A stretch of 64,000 nucleotides of DNA. Source: Novosphingobium terrae. Its GTDB lineage: Bacteria > Pseudomonadota > Alphaproteobacteria > Sphingomonadales > Sphingomonadaceae. The notes beneath the pieces are model-generated. The model searched no databases. It saw only the letters and a list, made by a program, of their open reading frames with translations, and was not told where the DNA came from. The stretch covers positions 558,001 through 622,000 of the forward strand of contig NZ_JABVZR010000001.1 of NCBI RefSeq assembly GCF_017163935.1. Reading direction: 5' to 3'. The number at the start of each line of letters is the position of its first letter. Positions within the stretch are counted from its first letter, which is position 1. The position numbers were made by a program, and so were the translations under genes. Below are positions 1 through 9,301 of the stretch, piece by piece.

Positions 1-486
1 ACCCTGGGTCTGGCGCTGGCCGCCTGCGGCCACAAGCCGCCCAAGACCCTGCCGCCCGAGCCGGCCCCCGCCGTCTCGCAGGCTGCGCCGCCCCCGGCGC
101 CCACCAACCAGGGCCCCGTGCCCGGCAGCGCCGCTGACTTCGTGGCACAGATGATGGGCAAGGACACCATCCACTTCGCGCTGGACAAGTACAGCGTCGA
201 TCCCGGCGAGACGCCCGCCCTGCAGGCTCAGGCCCAGTGGCTGATGCGCTATCCGTCGAAGAAGGCCACCATCGAGGGCCACTGCGACGAGCGCGGCACC
301 CGCGAATACAACCTCGCCCTGGGCGAGCGCCGCGCCACCGCCGCGAAGAACTACCTCGTCTCGCTGGGCGTCGATGCCTCGCGCCTGACGACGATCTCCT
401 ACGGCAAGGAACGCCCGGTCGACACCGCCTCGACCGAGGAAGCCTATGCCCGCAACCGCCGCGCTGTGACTGTCGCCATCGACTGA
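1..486 (+). CDS. pal: Peptidoglycan-associated lipoprotein Pal (5' end outside window)
   Basis: Outer-membrane lipoprotein of the Tol-Pal envelope system, which ties the outer membrane to peptidoglycan and supports constriction at division. The reading frame is open from base 1. The first visible residues are the end of a signal peptide with a lipobox (LALAAC), where the Cys would be lipidated. A Pro/Ala-rich linker follows, then an OmpA-like peptidoglycan-binding domain with the typical blocks IHFALDKYS, GHCDERGTREYN and ALGERRATAAKNYLVSLGV. Only the start codon and a few signal-peptide residues are missing. tolB would be expected just upstream. An intrinsic terminator follows directly. The family call is secure. 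Confidence 0.95.
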   Translation, partial: TLGLALAACGHKPPKTLPPEPAPAVSQAAPPPAPTNQGPVPGSAADFVAQMMGKDTIHFALDKYSVDPGETPALQAQAQWLMRYPSKKATIEGHCDERGTREYNLALGERRATAAKNYLVSLGVDASRLTTISYGKERPVDTASTEEAYARNRRAVTVAID

Positions 487-510
487 TCACGCCGCTCTGG
501 TTGGAAGAAC

Positions 511-546
511 GCCCCGCTGGCTGGTTGGCTGGCGGGGTTTTCTTTT
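511..546 (+). terminator. Intrinsic terminator after pal
   Basis: A CCCCGC...GCGGGG stem is followed by TTTTCTTTTTT, 25 bases after the pal stop codon. Confidence 0.8.
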
Positions 547-568
547 TTCGGGGTTGGAAGGCTAGAAA

Positions 569-764
569 GATGCGAGGGGGTTACCCCCTCGCGCTCCCAT
601 TCCGTCTTCCGGCTCATGGGCAGTGGCGCCCGATCTCTGCGCCAGCATCGCCGCGCCGCAGGCTATGGCATCCCTGCCTGCGGCGCGGCAAGCTGGGCGC
701 GAGGCTGAACCCGTGGCGCTGAGGCGGACACTAAAGGGAGCGCGAGGGTGATGACCCTCGCATC
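569..764. repeat. Dispersed palindrome-bounded element, copy A
   Basis: About 195 bp between pal and the DnaJ-domain gene. The left terminal palindrome is GAGGGGGTTACCCCCTC and the right one is GAGGGTGATGACCCTC. Inside lies the inverted repeat GCCGCGCCGCAGGC / GCCTGCGGCGCGGC. The 'GTCTTCCG' side is on the left and the 'GGGTTC...TGTC' side on the right in inverted form. It fills most of the 357-bp gap between the two genes, where I see no gene. Confidence 0.9.
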
Positions 765-847
765 TTTCTTTCCTTCTGCCTTGCCCCTTAACCTTCTTCC
801 ACCCGAATCCTTGCGCGCAGCCCCGAATCCCCCCACAATGGAAGACT

Positions 848-1390
848 ATGAACCGCGCACGTCGATCAAATGACTGGGGCTTTCCGCGCTGGCGGGGCTA
901 TGAGGCTGGGCGCGAGGCGGCGCAGATCCGCCTGTGCGACCGTGCGGGCTGCAATGAGCCCGGCAATTGCCCGGCGCCCAAGTCACCCAACAATCCGGAC
1001 CGCTGGTATTTCTGCCAGCAGCATGCCGCCGAATACAATTCGGGCTGGGACTATTTCGCCGGTCTGGACGCCGAAGAGGCCGCCAGCCGGGAGCAGGCCG
1101 AGCAGCAGACTCACAGCGGCTATCGTGAGAGCGCCTATTATGGCTGGGCCGGATCGGGCGACGGCACGCGCAGCCGCGATGAGCTGAAGGCGCTGGAGGT
1201 GCTGGGGCTCGATCCTGACGCCGATTTCGATGCGGTGCGCAAGGCATGGCGGACCAAGGCCAAGGCTGTGCATCCCGATGTGCGCCCCAATGATGCCGAG
1301 GCGGCCAAGGCCTTCATGGGCCTTCAGGCCGCCTATGAGGTGCTGCGCGTGGCCGAGGAGCAGCGCAGCTGGAAGGGCGCCGGGGTGTGA
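848..1390 (+). CDS. DnaJ (J) domain protein
   Basis: A 180-residue protein whose last 60 residues form a J domain (ALEVLGL..., then the diagnostic HPD in KAVHPDVRP, then FMGLQAAYEVLR). It should stimulate the ATPase of an Hsp70 partner. The N-terminal 110 residues carry Cys pairs (CDRAGC, CPAPK, FCQQH) that could bind a metal. There is no Gly/Phe region or zinc-finger repeat as in full DnaJ, so it is a type III-like co-chaperone. The start ATG is preceded by GGAAG. Its stop overlaps the GTG start of the next gene, so the two are probably co-translated. The client is unknown. Confidence 0.85.
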   Translation: MNRARRSNDWGFPRWRGYEAGREAAQIRLCDRAGCNEPGNCPAPKSPNNPDRWYFCQQHAAEYNSGWDYFAGLDAEEAASREQAEQQTHSGYRESAYYGWAGSGDGTRSRDELKALEVLGLDPDADFDAVRKAWRTKAKAVHPDVRPNDAEAAKAFMGLQAAYEVLRVAEEQRSWKGAGV

Positions 1391-2001
1391 AATCTTTCAT
1401 CGCCATCATGACGATGGCGATGGGCATGGGGTTCGCTTCCGTTGCTTGTGCTCGGGAGGCAGCCGGGGCATCGGCGCCTGAAGCTGCGATCATCTATGAA
1501 AATGAGGCGCCTGGGCTGTGCTATGATTGCACCCGGGTCAGGATCGCCGTGACGTCTGAAGGTCAGGTGTCGATCACGCGATGGCGGGTGGGGCCCGGCG
1601 CTTATGGACATACCGGCCCGGTGATGACGCAGGACAAGGTGTCCCGGGCGCGTGTCCGGGCTTTCGCCAGAGCATTGGCGCCCTATCGCCCGAGTGAGGG
1701 CAGGGTGAAGCTGCCGACCGCTTGTTCCGTGTTCGTCACCGAGGCTGGCGGGCTGACCATAGGCTGGAGCGATTCCCTTGGGCATCAACAGCTGAACGTC
1801 GATTATGGCTGCGATCCGGCGCGATATAGGGCCATGTTCGGTGCCTTGAGAGATGCGCCCCACCGGCTGGGGCTGGGCGATCTGCTCGGCTCGCTCGGCA
1901 GTCTGCGTCATGCCAGGGGCTCGTCGCGGCAGGTGCTACAACCGGCTCACGGGGCAAACAAAAAGGCGCCGCTTCCCCAAGGAAGCGGCGCCTCTTCGTA
2001 G
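1387..2001 (+). CDS. Secreted protein of unknown function
   Basis: A 204-residue protein starting at a GTG that overlaps the stop of the DnaJ-domain gene (GTGA). It begins with a signal peptide (hydrophobic residues 3-20, ending in ACA-R). The mature part has paired cysteines (GLCYDCTRV, TACSVF, DYGCDP) that could form disulfides. The order 'C..C..VRIAV...G.VSI' followed by a long helix and another Cys faintly recalls DUF6438-type secreted domains, but I cannot confirm this. The last 15 codons run through the infC transcription terminator on the other strand, so the C-terminal tail (KKAPLPQGSGASS) is fixed by a hairpin and is probably not functional. Confidence 0.65.
   Translation: MKSFIAIMTMAMGMGFASVACAREAAGASAPEAAIIYENEAPGLCYDCTRVRIAVTSEGQVSITRWRVGPGAYGHTGPVMTQDKVSRARVRAFARALAPYRPSEGRVKLPTACSVFVTEAGGLTIGWSDSLGHQQLNVDYGCDPARYRAMFGALRDAPHRLGLGDLLGSLGSLRHARGSSRQVLQPAHGANKKAPLPQGSGASS
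1957..1992 (-). terminator. Intrinsic terminator of infC
   Basis: Read on the minus strand, a 12-bp stem GGCGCCGCTTCC / GGAAGCGGCGCC with a 4-base loop is followed by a run of five T. It lies 75 bases after the infC stop and inside the 3' end of the oppositely oriented gene. Confidence 0.9.
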
Positions 2002-2067
2002 ATCGAACTGCCTGCCTGATTGGCCGGAAATGGCCGCAAGGCGGAACGAGGTCCGATCCTTATACGC

Positions 2068-2610
2068 TTACTTCGGCGAAACCACCATCAGCATCTGGCG
2101 GCCTTCCATGCGCGGATAGGCCTCCACCTTGGCGATCTCGGCGATGTCTTCCTGCACGCGGCGCAGCAGGTTCATGCCCAGCTGCTGGTGCGAAAGCTCA
2201 CGACCGCGGAAGCGCAGCGTCACCTTGACCTTGTCGCCTTCCTCGATGAAGCGGTGCATCGCCTTCATCTTGGTGTCGTAGTCATGGTCGTCGATGTTCG
2301 GACGCATCTTGATCTCCTTGATCTCCTGCGTCTTCTGCGACTTGCGGGCGAGATTCGCCTTCTTCTGCGCCTCGTAGCGGAACTTGCCGACATCGAGGAA
2401 CTTGCAGACCGGCGGATCGGCGTTGGGCGACACTTCGACCAGGTCAAGCCCGACCTCGAAGGCCTGCGCAATCGCGTCGCGGGTGTTCAGCACGCCGAGG
2501 TTTTCACCTTCGCCGTCGATCACGCGCACCTTGGGCGACTGGATAAATTCGTTGTAGCGTGGCCCGCTCTTAACGGGGGGCGCCATACTGCGCCGGGGTG
2601 GGGGAGCTAT
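2068..2610 (-). CDS. infC: Translation initiation factor IF-3
   Basis: IF-3 binds the 30S subunit, prevents premature 50S joining and rejects non-canonical start codons. The protein has the usual N-domain ([25 protein letters not shown]), a lysine-rich linker around [13 protein letters not shown], and a C-domain with [14 protein letters not shown] and [13 protein letters not shown] place the start at an ATA codon (2610-2608), because AGGAG lies 8 bases before it and the product is then 180 residues, the normal length. The in-frame ATG at 2586 has only C-rich sequence before it. A rare start codon is the known basis of infC self-control in other bacteria. The gene stands alone: no rpmI-rplT follows, and a strong terminator ends it. 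Confidence 0.93.
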   Translation of the reverse strand: MAPPPRRSMAPPVKSGPRYNEFIQSPKVRVIDGEGENLGVLNTRDAIAQAFEVGLDLVEVSPNADPPVCKFLDVGKFRYEAQKKANLARKSQKTQEIKEIKMRPNIDDHDYDTKMKAMHRFIEEGDKVKVTLRFRGRELSHQQLGMNLLRRVQEDIAEIAKVEAYPRMEGRQMLMVVSPK

Positions 2611-2649
2611 AGTCTTCTCTCCTGTGGTAGCCGATACAAGAACGGGCGA

Positions 2650-2717
2650 CACCAGAGCGCACCCCCGTCCGGGCCGGACACGAAGTGTCGAAGCCGTATC
2701 GGGAGTGCGCTCTGGTG
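2650..2717 (-). promoter_or_regulatory. Structured 5' leader of infC
   Basis: Forty bases upstream of the proposed infC start, a perfect 13-bp inverted repeat (CACCAGAGCGCAC / GTGCGCTCTGGTG) encloses 42 bases. Those contain a smaller GTCCGG/CCGGAC hairpin and an ACAC/GTGT hairpin. No T run follows, so it is not a simple terminator for pdeM. A role in infC expression or mRNA stability is an inference. Confidence 0.6.
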
Positions 2718-2800
2718 CCGCGCGAACCTGAATGCGTCTTTAAAGCGATTCCTGCAGGCGGCAAAGCGATATTTTCCGCTTATCCGGCGGAAAATCGGGC

Positions 2801-3523
2801 CTATGCGGGCAGGGGAAAGCGCAGCACCTTGCCGCTGGCCGTCACCAGCGCTTCCAGCTTGCGTTCGGGCGCCAGAGCCTCGCGAATGGGCGGGGCGGAG
2901 GCGTCCAGCCCGCCGGTCAGCGTGCCATGGGCGGGCAGGATCATGCGGTTGCCTGCCAGCACGGCGCAGGGGCGGGAGATCAAGCGGCCTTGCAGGCGCA
3001 GCCGCAGCTTGGGATGGAAATGGCCGGAGAGTTCAGCGCCTTGCGTGCCGGGCTCGGCGATATGGCGCAGGGCGATGCCGCGGATGGTCAGCTCTTCGGC
3101 CACGGTGCCGGGCAGGGTGCTATCCGCCAGACCCTCATCGTGATTGCCGGTGATCCACACCACCTCGGCCCGGCGTGCCAGAGCCTCCAGCAAATCCGCC
3201 GCCCCCGATTCGAGCCGCATCGGCCCCTGCGAGTCGTGAAAGCTGTCGCCCAGCGCATAGATGCGGCACGCGCCGGTGGCGGCCTGCGCGGCGGTCAGGC
3301 GTTCCAGCGTTTCGCGGCTGTCGTAAGGGGGCAGGAACTGGCCGTGTTTGGCGTACCAGCTGGCCTTTTCCAGATGCAGATCGGCCACCACCAGCGCCTG
3401 CTCTTCCGCCCACCACAGAGCCCGGCAGGGCGACAGGCGCCACTCGCCCCCGGCAAAGCCGAAAGCCGCGCCGAAGTCGCTCGCATCGCAGGCCGCATCC
3501 GAGGGAACAGAAGGGGAAAGCAT
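2801..3523 (-). CDS. pdeM: Ligase-associated DNA damage response endonuclease PdeM (metallophosphoesterase)
   Basis: A 240-residue calcineurin-like metallophosphoesterase with all metal-binding blocks in order: DLHLEK (residues 47-52), GDSFHD (about 92), GNHDE (about 127) and GHFHPK (about 168). This set, at this length, is the PdeM family, usually found with a DNA-ligase/helicase repair cassette. No ligase partner lies next to it here. It lies upstream of infC on the same strand. A short hairpin (ATTTTCCGC/GCGGAAAAT, 2769-2798) follows its stop. Confidence 0.88.
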   Translation of the reverse strand: MLSPSVPSDAACDASDFGAAFGFAGGEWRLSPCRALWWAEEQALVVADLHLEKASWYAKHGQFLPPYDSRETLERLTAAQAATGACRIYALGDSFHDSQGPMRLESGAADLLEALARRAEVVWITGNHDEGLADSTLPGTVAEELTIRGIALRHIAEPGTQGAELSGHFHPKLRLRLQGRLISRPCAVLAGNRMILPAHGTLTGGLDASAPPIREALAPERKLEALVTASGKVLRFPLPA

Positions 3524-3602
3524 GGCTCACCCTTGCCGCGCGGCGCGGGGGATGGCAAGCGACTGTCGCCGAGTTGAAACACCATGCTCCCGGGATGACA
3601 CG

Positions 3603-4466
3603 ATGACCGAATGGACCGCCCACACGCAACAAGCCCGCGCCTGGTTCGAAAGCCTGCGCGACGCGATCTGCGGCGCCTTCGAGGGGCTTGAGCGGGAGGC
3701 CGGATCGGACGCGTCGTTCGAGTACACCCCATGGCAGCGCGCCGCTCACAACGATGAAGACGGCGACACCGGCGGCGGCGTGCGCGGCCTGATGAAGGGC
3801 AAGATTTTCGAGAAGGTGGGGGTGAACGTCTCCACCGTCCACGGCACTTTCGCGCCCAATTTCGCCTCCAGCATCAACGGTGCCAGTGTCGAGAACCCCG
3901 GCTTTACCGCCACCGGCATCAGCCTTGTCGCGCATATGGCCAATCCGCATGTGCCCGCAGTGCATATGAACACGCGCTTCCTGACGACCACCAAGGCATG
4001 GTTCGGCGGCGGCGCGGATCTCAACCCGCCGATCCCCTATGAGGAAGATACGCAGGACTTCCACGCAGCCTTCAAAGCCGCCTGCGATGCTCACGAACCC
4101 GGCGACTACGACCGCTTCAAGGCATGGGCGGACGACTATTTCTACATCCCCCATCGTGGCGTGCATCGCGGTGTCGGCGGGATTTTCTACGATCACCTCG
4201 ATTGTGCCGATCAGGCGGGCTGGGATGCGAACTTCGCCTTCACCAAGGCCGTGGGCGAGACCTTCCTCGACATCTTCCCGCAGATCGTGCGCCGACGCAT
4301 GGCTGCGGCATACACGCCCGCCGAGAAGCAGACCCAACTGGAATGGCGCGGTCGCTACGCGGAGTTCAATCTGGTTTACGACCGGGGCACGACCTTCGGC
4401 CTGAAGACCGGCGGGAATGTCGAGGCCATTTTGATGAGTCTGCCGCCGGAAGCAGCCTGGAGCTGA
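3603..4466 (+). CDS. hemF: Oxygen-dependent coproporphyrinogen III oxidase
   Basis: Converts coproporphyrinogen III to protoporphyrinogen IX with O2 in heme synthesis. The 287-residue product is close to the family length of about 300. Conserved blocks are present: TPWQRAA near the N terminus, NFASSINGASVENPGF and LVAHMANPHVPAVHMNTR, KAWFGGGADLNP, FYDHL, and the C-terminal WRGRYAEFNLVYDRGTTFGL plus GGNVEAILMSLPP. I start at MTEWTAHT. Longer upstream frames overlap pdeM on the other strand. pdeM is divergent, 79 bp away. Copy B of the dispersed element follows within 15 bp of the stop. Use of the O2-dependent enzyme fits an aerobe. Confidence 0.97.
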   Translation: MTEWTAHTQQARAWFESLRDAICGAFEGLEREAGSDASFEYTPWQRAAHNDEDGDTGGGVRGLMKGKIFEKVGVNVSTVHGTFAPNFASSINGASVENPGFTATGISLVAHMANPHVPAVHMNTRFLTTTKAWFGGGADLNPPIPYEEDTQDFHAAFKAACDAHEPGDYDRFKAWADDYFYIPHRGVHRGVGGIFYDHLDCADQAGWDANFAFTKAVGETFLDIFPQIVRRRMAAAYTPAEKQTQLEWRGRYAEFNLVYDRGTTFGLKTGGNVEAILMSLPPEAAWS

Positions 4467-4480
4467 AGAAGAAAGAGAAA

Positions 4481-6310
<1,830 letters not shown>

Positions 6311-6331
6311 TTGAAGGGATTGAAGGGGTAG

Positions 6332-6606
6332 GCGCGAGGGGGTTACCCCCTCGCGCTCCCTTTAATGTGTACGTTGCGCTTCGGGTTCGGCCATAGAGCT
6401 AACGTTGCAGCGCCGCAGGCTTTCAAGACCCTGCGCAGCCCACGCATCATGGTTGATCTGCCTGCGGCGCTTTGCCTTGCGCAGGCGGAGAGACAAGGCA
6501 CTCGGATCGGGTGCCACCACCATTTCGTCGGAAGACGTCATGGGAGCGCGAGGGGCCCGGAGCATCTCTCTTGAGAGATGCGACCAACAAGGACTCCACC
6601 CTCGCA
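6332..6606. repeat. Dispersed palindrome-bounded element, copy C (long-variant right end)
   Basis: About 275 bp between guaB and the RsmB-type gene, same orientation as copy B. The left stem is GAGGGGGTTACCCCCTC. At the right end (6548-6605) the simple palindrome is replaced by a longer module. The outer stem GCGAGGG/CCCTCGC is kept, but inside are CCCGGAGC, a 9-bp hairpin (GCATCTCTC/GAGAGATGC) and GACCAACAA. The same module appears in reverse orientation in copy J. Confidence 0.9.
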
Positions 6607-6641
6607 TTTTCTTTTTCCCCTTATCTGGTAACCTCTTCCTC

Positions 6642-7820
6642 ATGACCCCTGCTGCCCGCGTCCAAGCCGCCATTGAGATTCTCGACGCGGTGATTGCTGC
6701 GGCGAAGGCGGGCGGCGCTCCGGCGGATCGGGTGTTCAGCGAGTGGTTCCGCACCCGCCGCTTTGCCGGATCGAAGGACCGGCGCGCGGTGCGTGATCTG
6801 GTCTACAACGCCATCCGCGCTTGCGGCCCCATCCCGGAGAGCGGGCGCGCGGCCATGCTGCGGCTGGTGCAGGGCGATGAGGCGCTGGCGAGCCTGTTCG
6901 ATGGCGGGCGGCATGCGCCCGAGCCCATCGACCCGGCGGAACCTGTGGCGCAGGGTGGCGTGGCTCCGGCTTGGCTGGAGCGTGCTCTGGAAAGCAGCGG
7001 GGTGTCCGGTGAGGAGGCTCTGGCGCTGCTGGATCGGGCGCCGCTCGATGTGCGGGTCAATGCGCTGAAGGCGGAGCGGGATGGGCTGGTGCTGCCGGTT
7101 GAGGGTGAGCCTCTGCTTGCGCGTTATGGGCTGCGCTTTCCCGCCAACACGCCGGTTGAGAGCTGGGAGGCTTACGAACAGGGCTTGGTCGAGGTGCAGG
7201 ATGGCGGCTCGCAGCTGACCTGCGAGGCGGTGGCGGCGCTGCCGGGAGAAACCGTGATCGATCTCTGCGCCGGGGCGGGAGGCAAGACTCTGGCGCTGGC
7301 GGCCAGCATGGCGGGCAAGGGGCGGCTGGTGGCCTGCGATGTGGATCGCGCGCGGCTGCAGCGTCTGGCGCCTCGCGCTGAACGCGCCGGGGCTCCGCTG
7401 ATCGAAACCCTGCTGATGAACCCCAACCGCGAGGCCGAGGCTCTGGCCGATCTGGCGGGCAAGGCCGATGCGGTGCTGATCGATGCGCCCTGCAGCGGCA
7501 CGGGCACATGGCGGCGCAATCCCGAGGCGCGCTGGCGGCTCTCCGAAAAGGAACTGGCCCGCGTGACCGGCATTCAGAGCCGCTTGCTGGATTTGGCCGC
7601 CGCTCTGGTGAAACCGGGCGGACGGATCATTTTCGTCACCTGCTCGCTGCTGGATGCCGAAGGGGCGGATCAACTGCAGGCCTTCCTCAGGCGCGATTCG
7701 CGCTGGCAGGCTGACGTGCTGGAACTTGGCGCGGGCCAGCCGCGCGGGGCAGGCGTCAGGATGACGCCCGCGCGCGATGGCACGGACGGATTTTTCGTCG
7801 CGCGCCTTAAACGCGTGTGA
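6642..7820 (+). CDS. RsmB-family RNA (cytosine-5) methyltransferase
   Basis: A 392-residue SAM-dependent RNA m5C methyltransferase of the NOL1/NOP2/Fmu (RsmB) family. An N-terminal NusB-like helical part (residues 1-140) precedes the catalytic fold: SAM motif I DLCAGAGGKTLALA, DVDRARLQRL, motif IV DAPCSGTGTWRRNPE and motif VI VTCSLL. The two cysteines in motifs IV and VI are the release and catalytic residues of the family. 16S C967 is the likely target by homology but is not proven. The ATG lies 36 bp after the end of element copy C, with no clear Shine-Dalgarno sequence. The stop is followed 75 bp later by the TPR gene. Confidence 0.9.
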   Translation: MTPAARVQAAIEILDAVIAAAKAGGAPADRVFSEWFRTRRFAGSKDRRAVRDLVYNAIRACGPIPESGRAAMLRLVQGDEALASLFDGGRHAPEPIDPAEPVAQGGVAPAWLERALESSGVSGEEALALLDRAPLDVRVNALKAERDGLVLPVEGEPLLARYGLRFPANTPVESWEAYEQGLVEVQDGGSQLTCEAVAALPGETVIDLCAGAGGKTLALAASMAGKGRLVACDVDRARLQRLAPRAERAGAPLIETLLMNPNREAEALADLAGKADAVLIDAPCSGTGTWRRNPEARWRLSEKELARVTGIQSRLLDLAAALVKPGGRIIFVTCSLLDAEGADQLQAFLRRDSRWQADVLELGAGQPRGAGVRMTPARDGTDGFFVARLKRV

Positions 7821-7894
7821 TAGCATCAGGTTCCATGTCGGAGACGATGTCCATACACAGGCGCGAAAGCCCAAGTACGTTCAAGGAAAAAGTC

Positions 7895-8419
7895 ATGCGT
7901 TATGCCCCGGTTGCGCTGGTCCTCTCGGCCCTTGCCGCTCTGACGGCCAGTGCAGGACAAAGCGCCACGCCCGAGGTGCTTGATCCCCGCGCCGCCGCGC
8001 TGGAGGCTCAGGGCAAGGTTGCTCTGGCCAATGGCGATCTGGACCGGGCGACGGACGGTTTCGAGGCCGCTCTGGCGATTTCGCCGGGCAGCGCGGTGCT
8101 GGTGATGGATCTGGCCGATGTGGCGCGCCATCAGGCGATGCCGGGCAAGGCGCTGCATTACTACCGCGCGGTGCTGGCGCGCGATCCAGCCAATCTGGAT
8201 GCTCTGGCCGGGGAAGGTCAGGCGCTGGCGCAGAAGGGCGCTTTCGACAAGGCCAAGCGCAATCTGGCCCGGCTTGAGGCGATCTGCGGCGATGGCTGCC
8301 CGCCCGCGCGCAATCTGGCCTCCGCTCTGACAGCGGCGCAGGCTCAGGCGCAGGTGACGCCCGCTGCGGCCCATGTGGTCAGCGCGGATACGCCCAATTC
8401 GGGTGTGGTGAACAACTGA
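7895..8419 (+). CDS. Secreted tetratricopeptide-repeat protein
   Basis: A 174-residue protein with a signal peptide (MRYAPVALVLSALAALTASAG). It has two or three TPR-like helix pairs: ALEAQGKVALANGDLDRATD, then LADVARHQAMPGKALHYYRA, then EGQALAQKGAFDKAKRNL. A Cys pair (AICGDGCPP) may form a disulfide. The C-terminal tail is low complexity. It presumably acts as a periplasmic protein-interaction module with unknown partner. The chosen ATG has AAGGA about 8 bases upstream. A shared bidirectional terminator separates it from the convergent rppH. Confidence 0.8.
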   Translation: MRYAPVALVLSALAALTASAGQSATPEVLDPRAAALEAQGKVALANGDLDRATDGFEAALAISPGSAVLVMDLADVARHQAMPGKALHYYRAVLARDPANLDALAGEGQALAQKGAFDKAKRNLARLEAICGDGCPPARNLASALTAAQAQAQVTPAAAHVVSADTPNSGVVNN

Positions 8420-8444
8420 GCCTGCCACGCAAAAGGCAGGCATG

Positions 8445-8484
8445 AAAAAAGCCGGGGTCGCCATCAAAGCGCCCCGGCTTTTTC
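8445..8484. terminator. Bidirectional intrinsic terminator
   Basis: AAAAAAGCCGGGG and CCCCGGCTTTTT form a stem with A and T tracts on the two sides, between the convergent TPR gene and rppH. It can act on both strands. Confidence 0.88.
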
Positions 8485-8503
8485 GTGCTCCGATCCGATC
8501 CGA

Positions 8504-9004
8504 TCAGATCAGCGCCTTGAACTCTTCCAGCACCGATCGATAGACGCGCTTCTTGAAGGGCACGATCAGGTCGGGCAGAGCCTCCGGGTTCACCCATTTC
8601 CAGTCGCAGAATTCTGCCGGATCATGGGCTTCCAGATCGATGTCATTGTCCTGTCCGGTAAAGCGGATCAGGAACCAGTGCTGGCGCTGGCCGCGGTACT
8701 TGCCCTTCCACAGCTTGCCGATCAGCTCGTCGGGCAGGTCATAGAGCAGTTCGTCGCGGGTCTGGGCCAGGATCACGCCCTGCTCCTCGCGCACGCCGGT
8801 TTCCTCGGCCAGTTCGCGCCAGACGGCGGCGCGCAGATCCTCGCCATCGTCAACGCCGCCCTGCGGCATCTGCCAGAAATCGCCTTCATGGCCACCGCTG
8901 TTCTCGCGCTGGTCGATCCGCTGGCCGACGAACACCTGACCGGCGGCGTTGACCAGCATCACCCCGACGCAAGGGCGGTAGGGAAGGTGGGTAAAATCAT
9001 TCAT
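8504..9004 (-). CDS. rppH: RNA pyrophosphohydrolase RppH (Nudix)
   Basis: Removes pyrophosphate from 5'-triphosphorylated mRNA, opening it to RNase E decay. The 166-residue product carries the opening YRPCVGVMLVN, the WQMPQGGVDDGE entry and a complete Nudix box (GGVDDGEDL...RELAEETGV) around residues 48-70. The QRQHWFLIRF and EFCDWKWV blocks are typical of RppH rather than of generic Nudix enzymes. It is convergent with the TPR gene and divergent from korA. Confidence 0.95.
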   Translation of the reverse strand: MNDFTHLPYRPCVGVMLVNAAGQVFVGQRIDQRENSGGHEGDFWQMPQGGVDDGEDLRAAVWRELAEETGVREEQGVILAQTRDELLYDLPDELIGKLWKGKYRGQRQHWFLIRFTGQDNDIDLEAHDPAEFCDWKWVNPEALPDLIVPFKKRVYRSVLEEFKALI

Positions 9005-9301
9005 GCTTTCGCTGCCTTGGGGCCCCTTGTGTGGAGCCTTTGATAGTCCGGAAAACGCGGTTTTGTCTTGCTGAAAAATCGCGAAAGGCGGCCCTTAAAG
9101 GGTGGATTGGCGCTTGACTAGGTGGGCCTGAGGGTTTTTGATTCGCGGGCGGTTTGGCGGCTGACAGAAAACTGGATGGCTCCGCGTTTGGCACGGGCGT
9201 GCAAGAGCAGCCCGGCATGGGAAGAGGCGGATCGGCCAGAGTTAAGGCGCGGACCTCATGGGCGTGGATACTCCATGCCCTGCGATGAGGGATGGATCAC
9301 G

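Noticed and set aside
9189..9204. Sigma-54 promoter-like TGGCACG...TGCA upstream of korA
   Set aside because: The GG and GC elements are one base too close for the required -24/-12 spacing, and nothing else suggests RpoN control.
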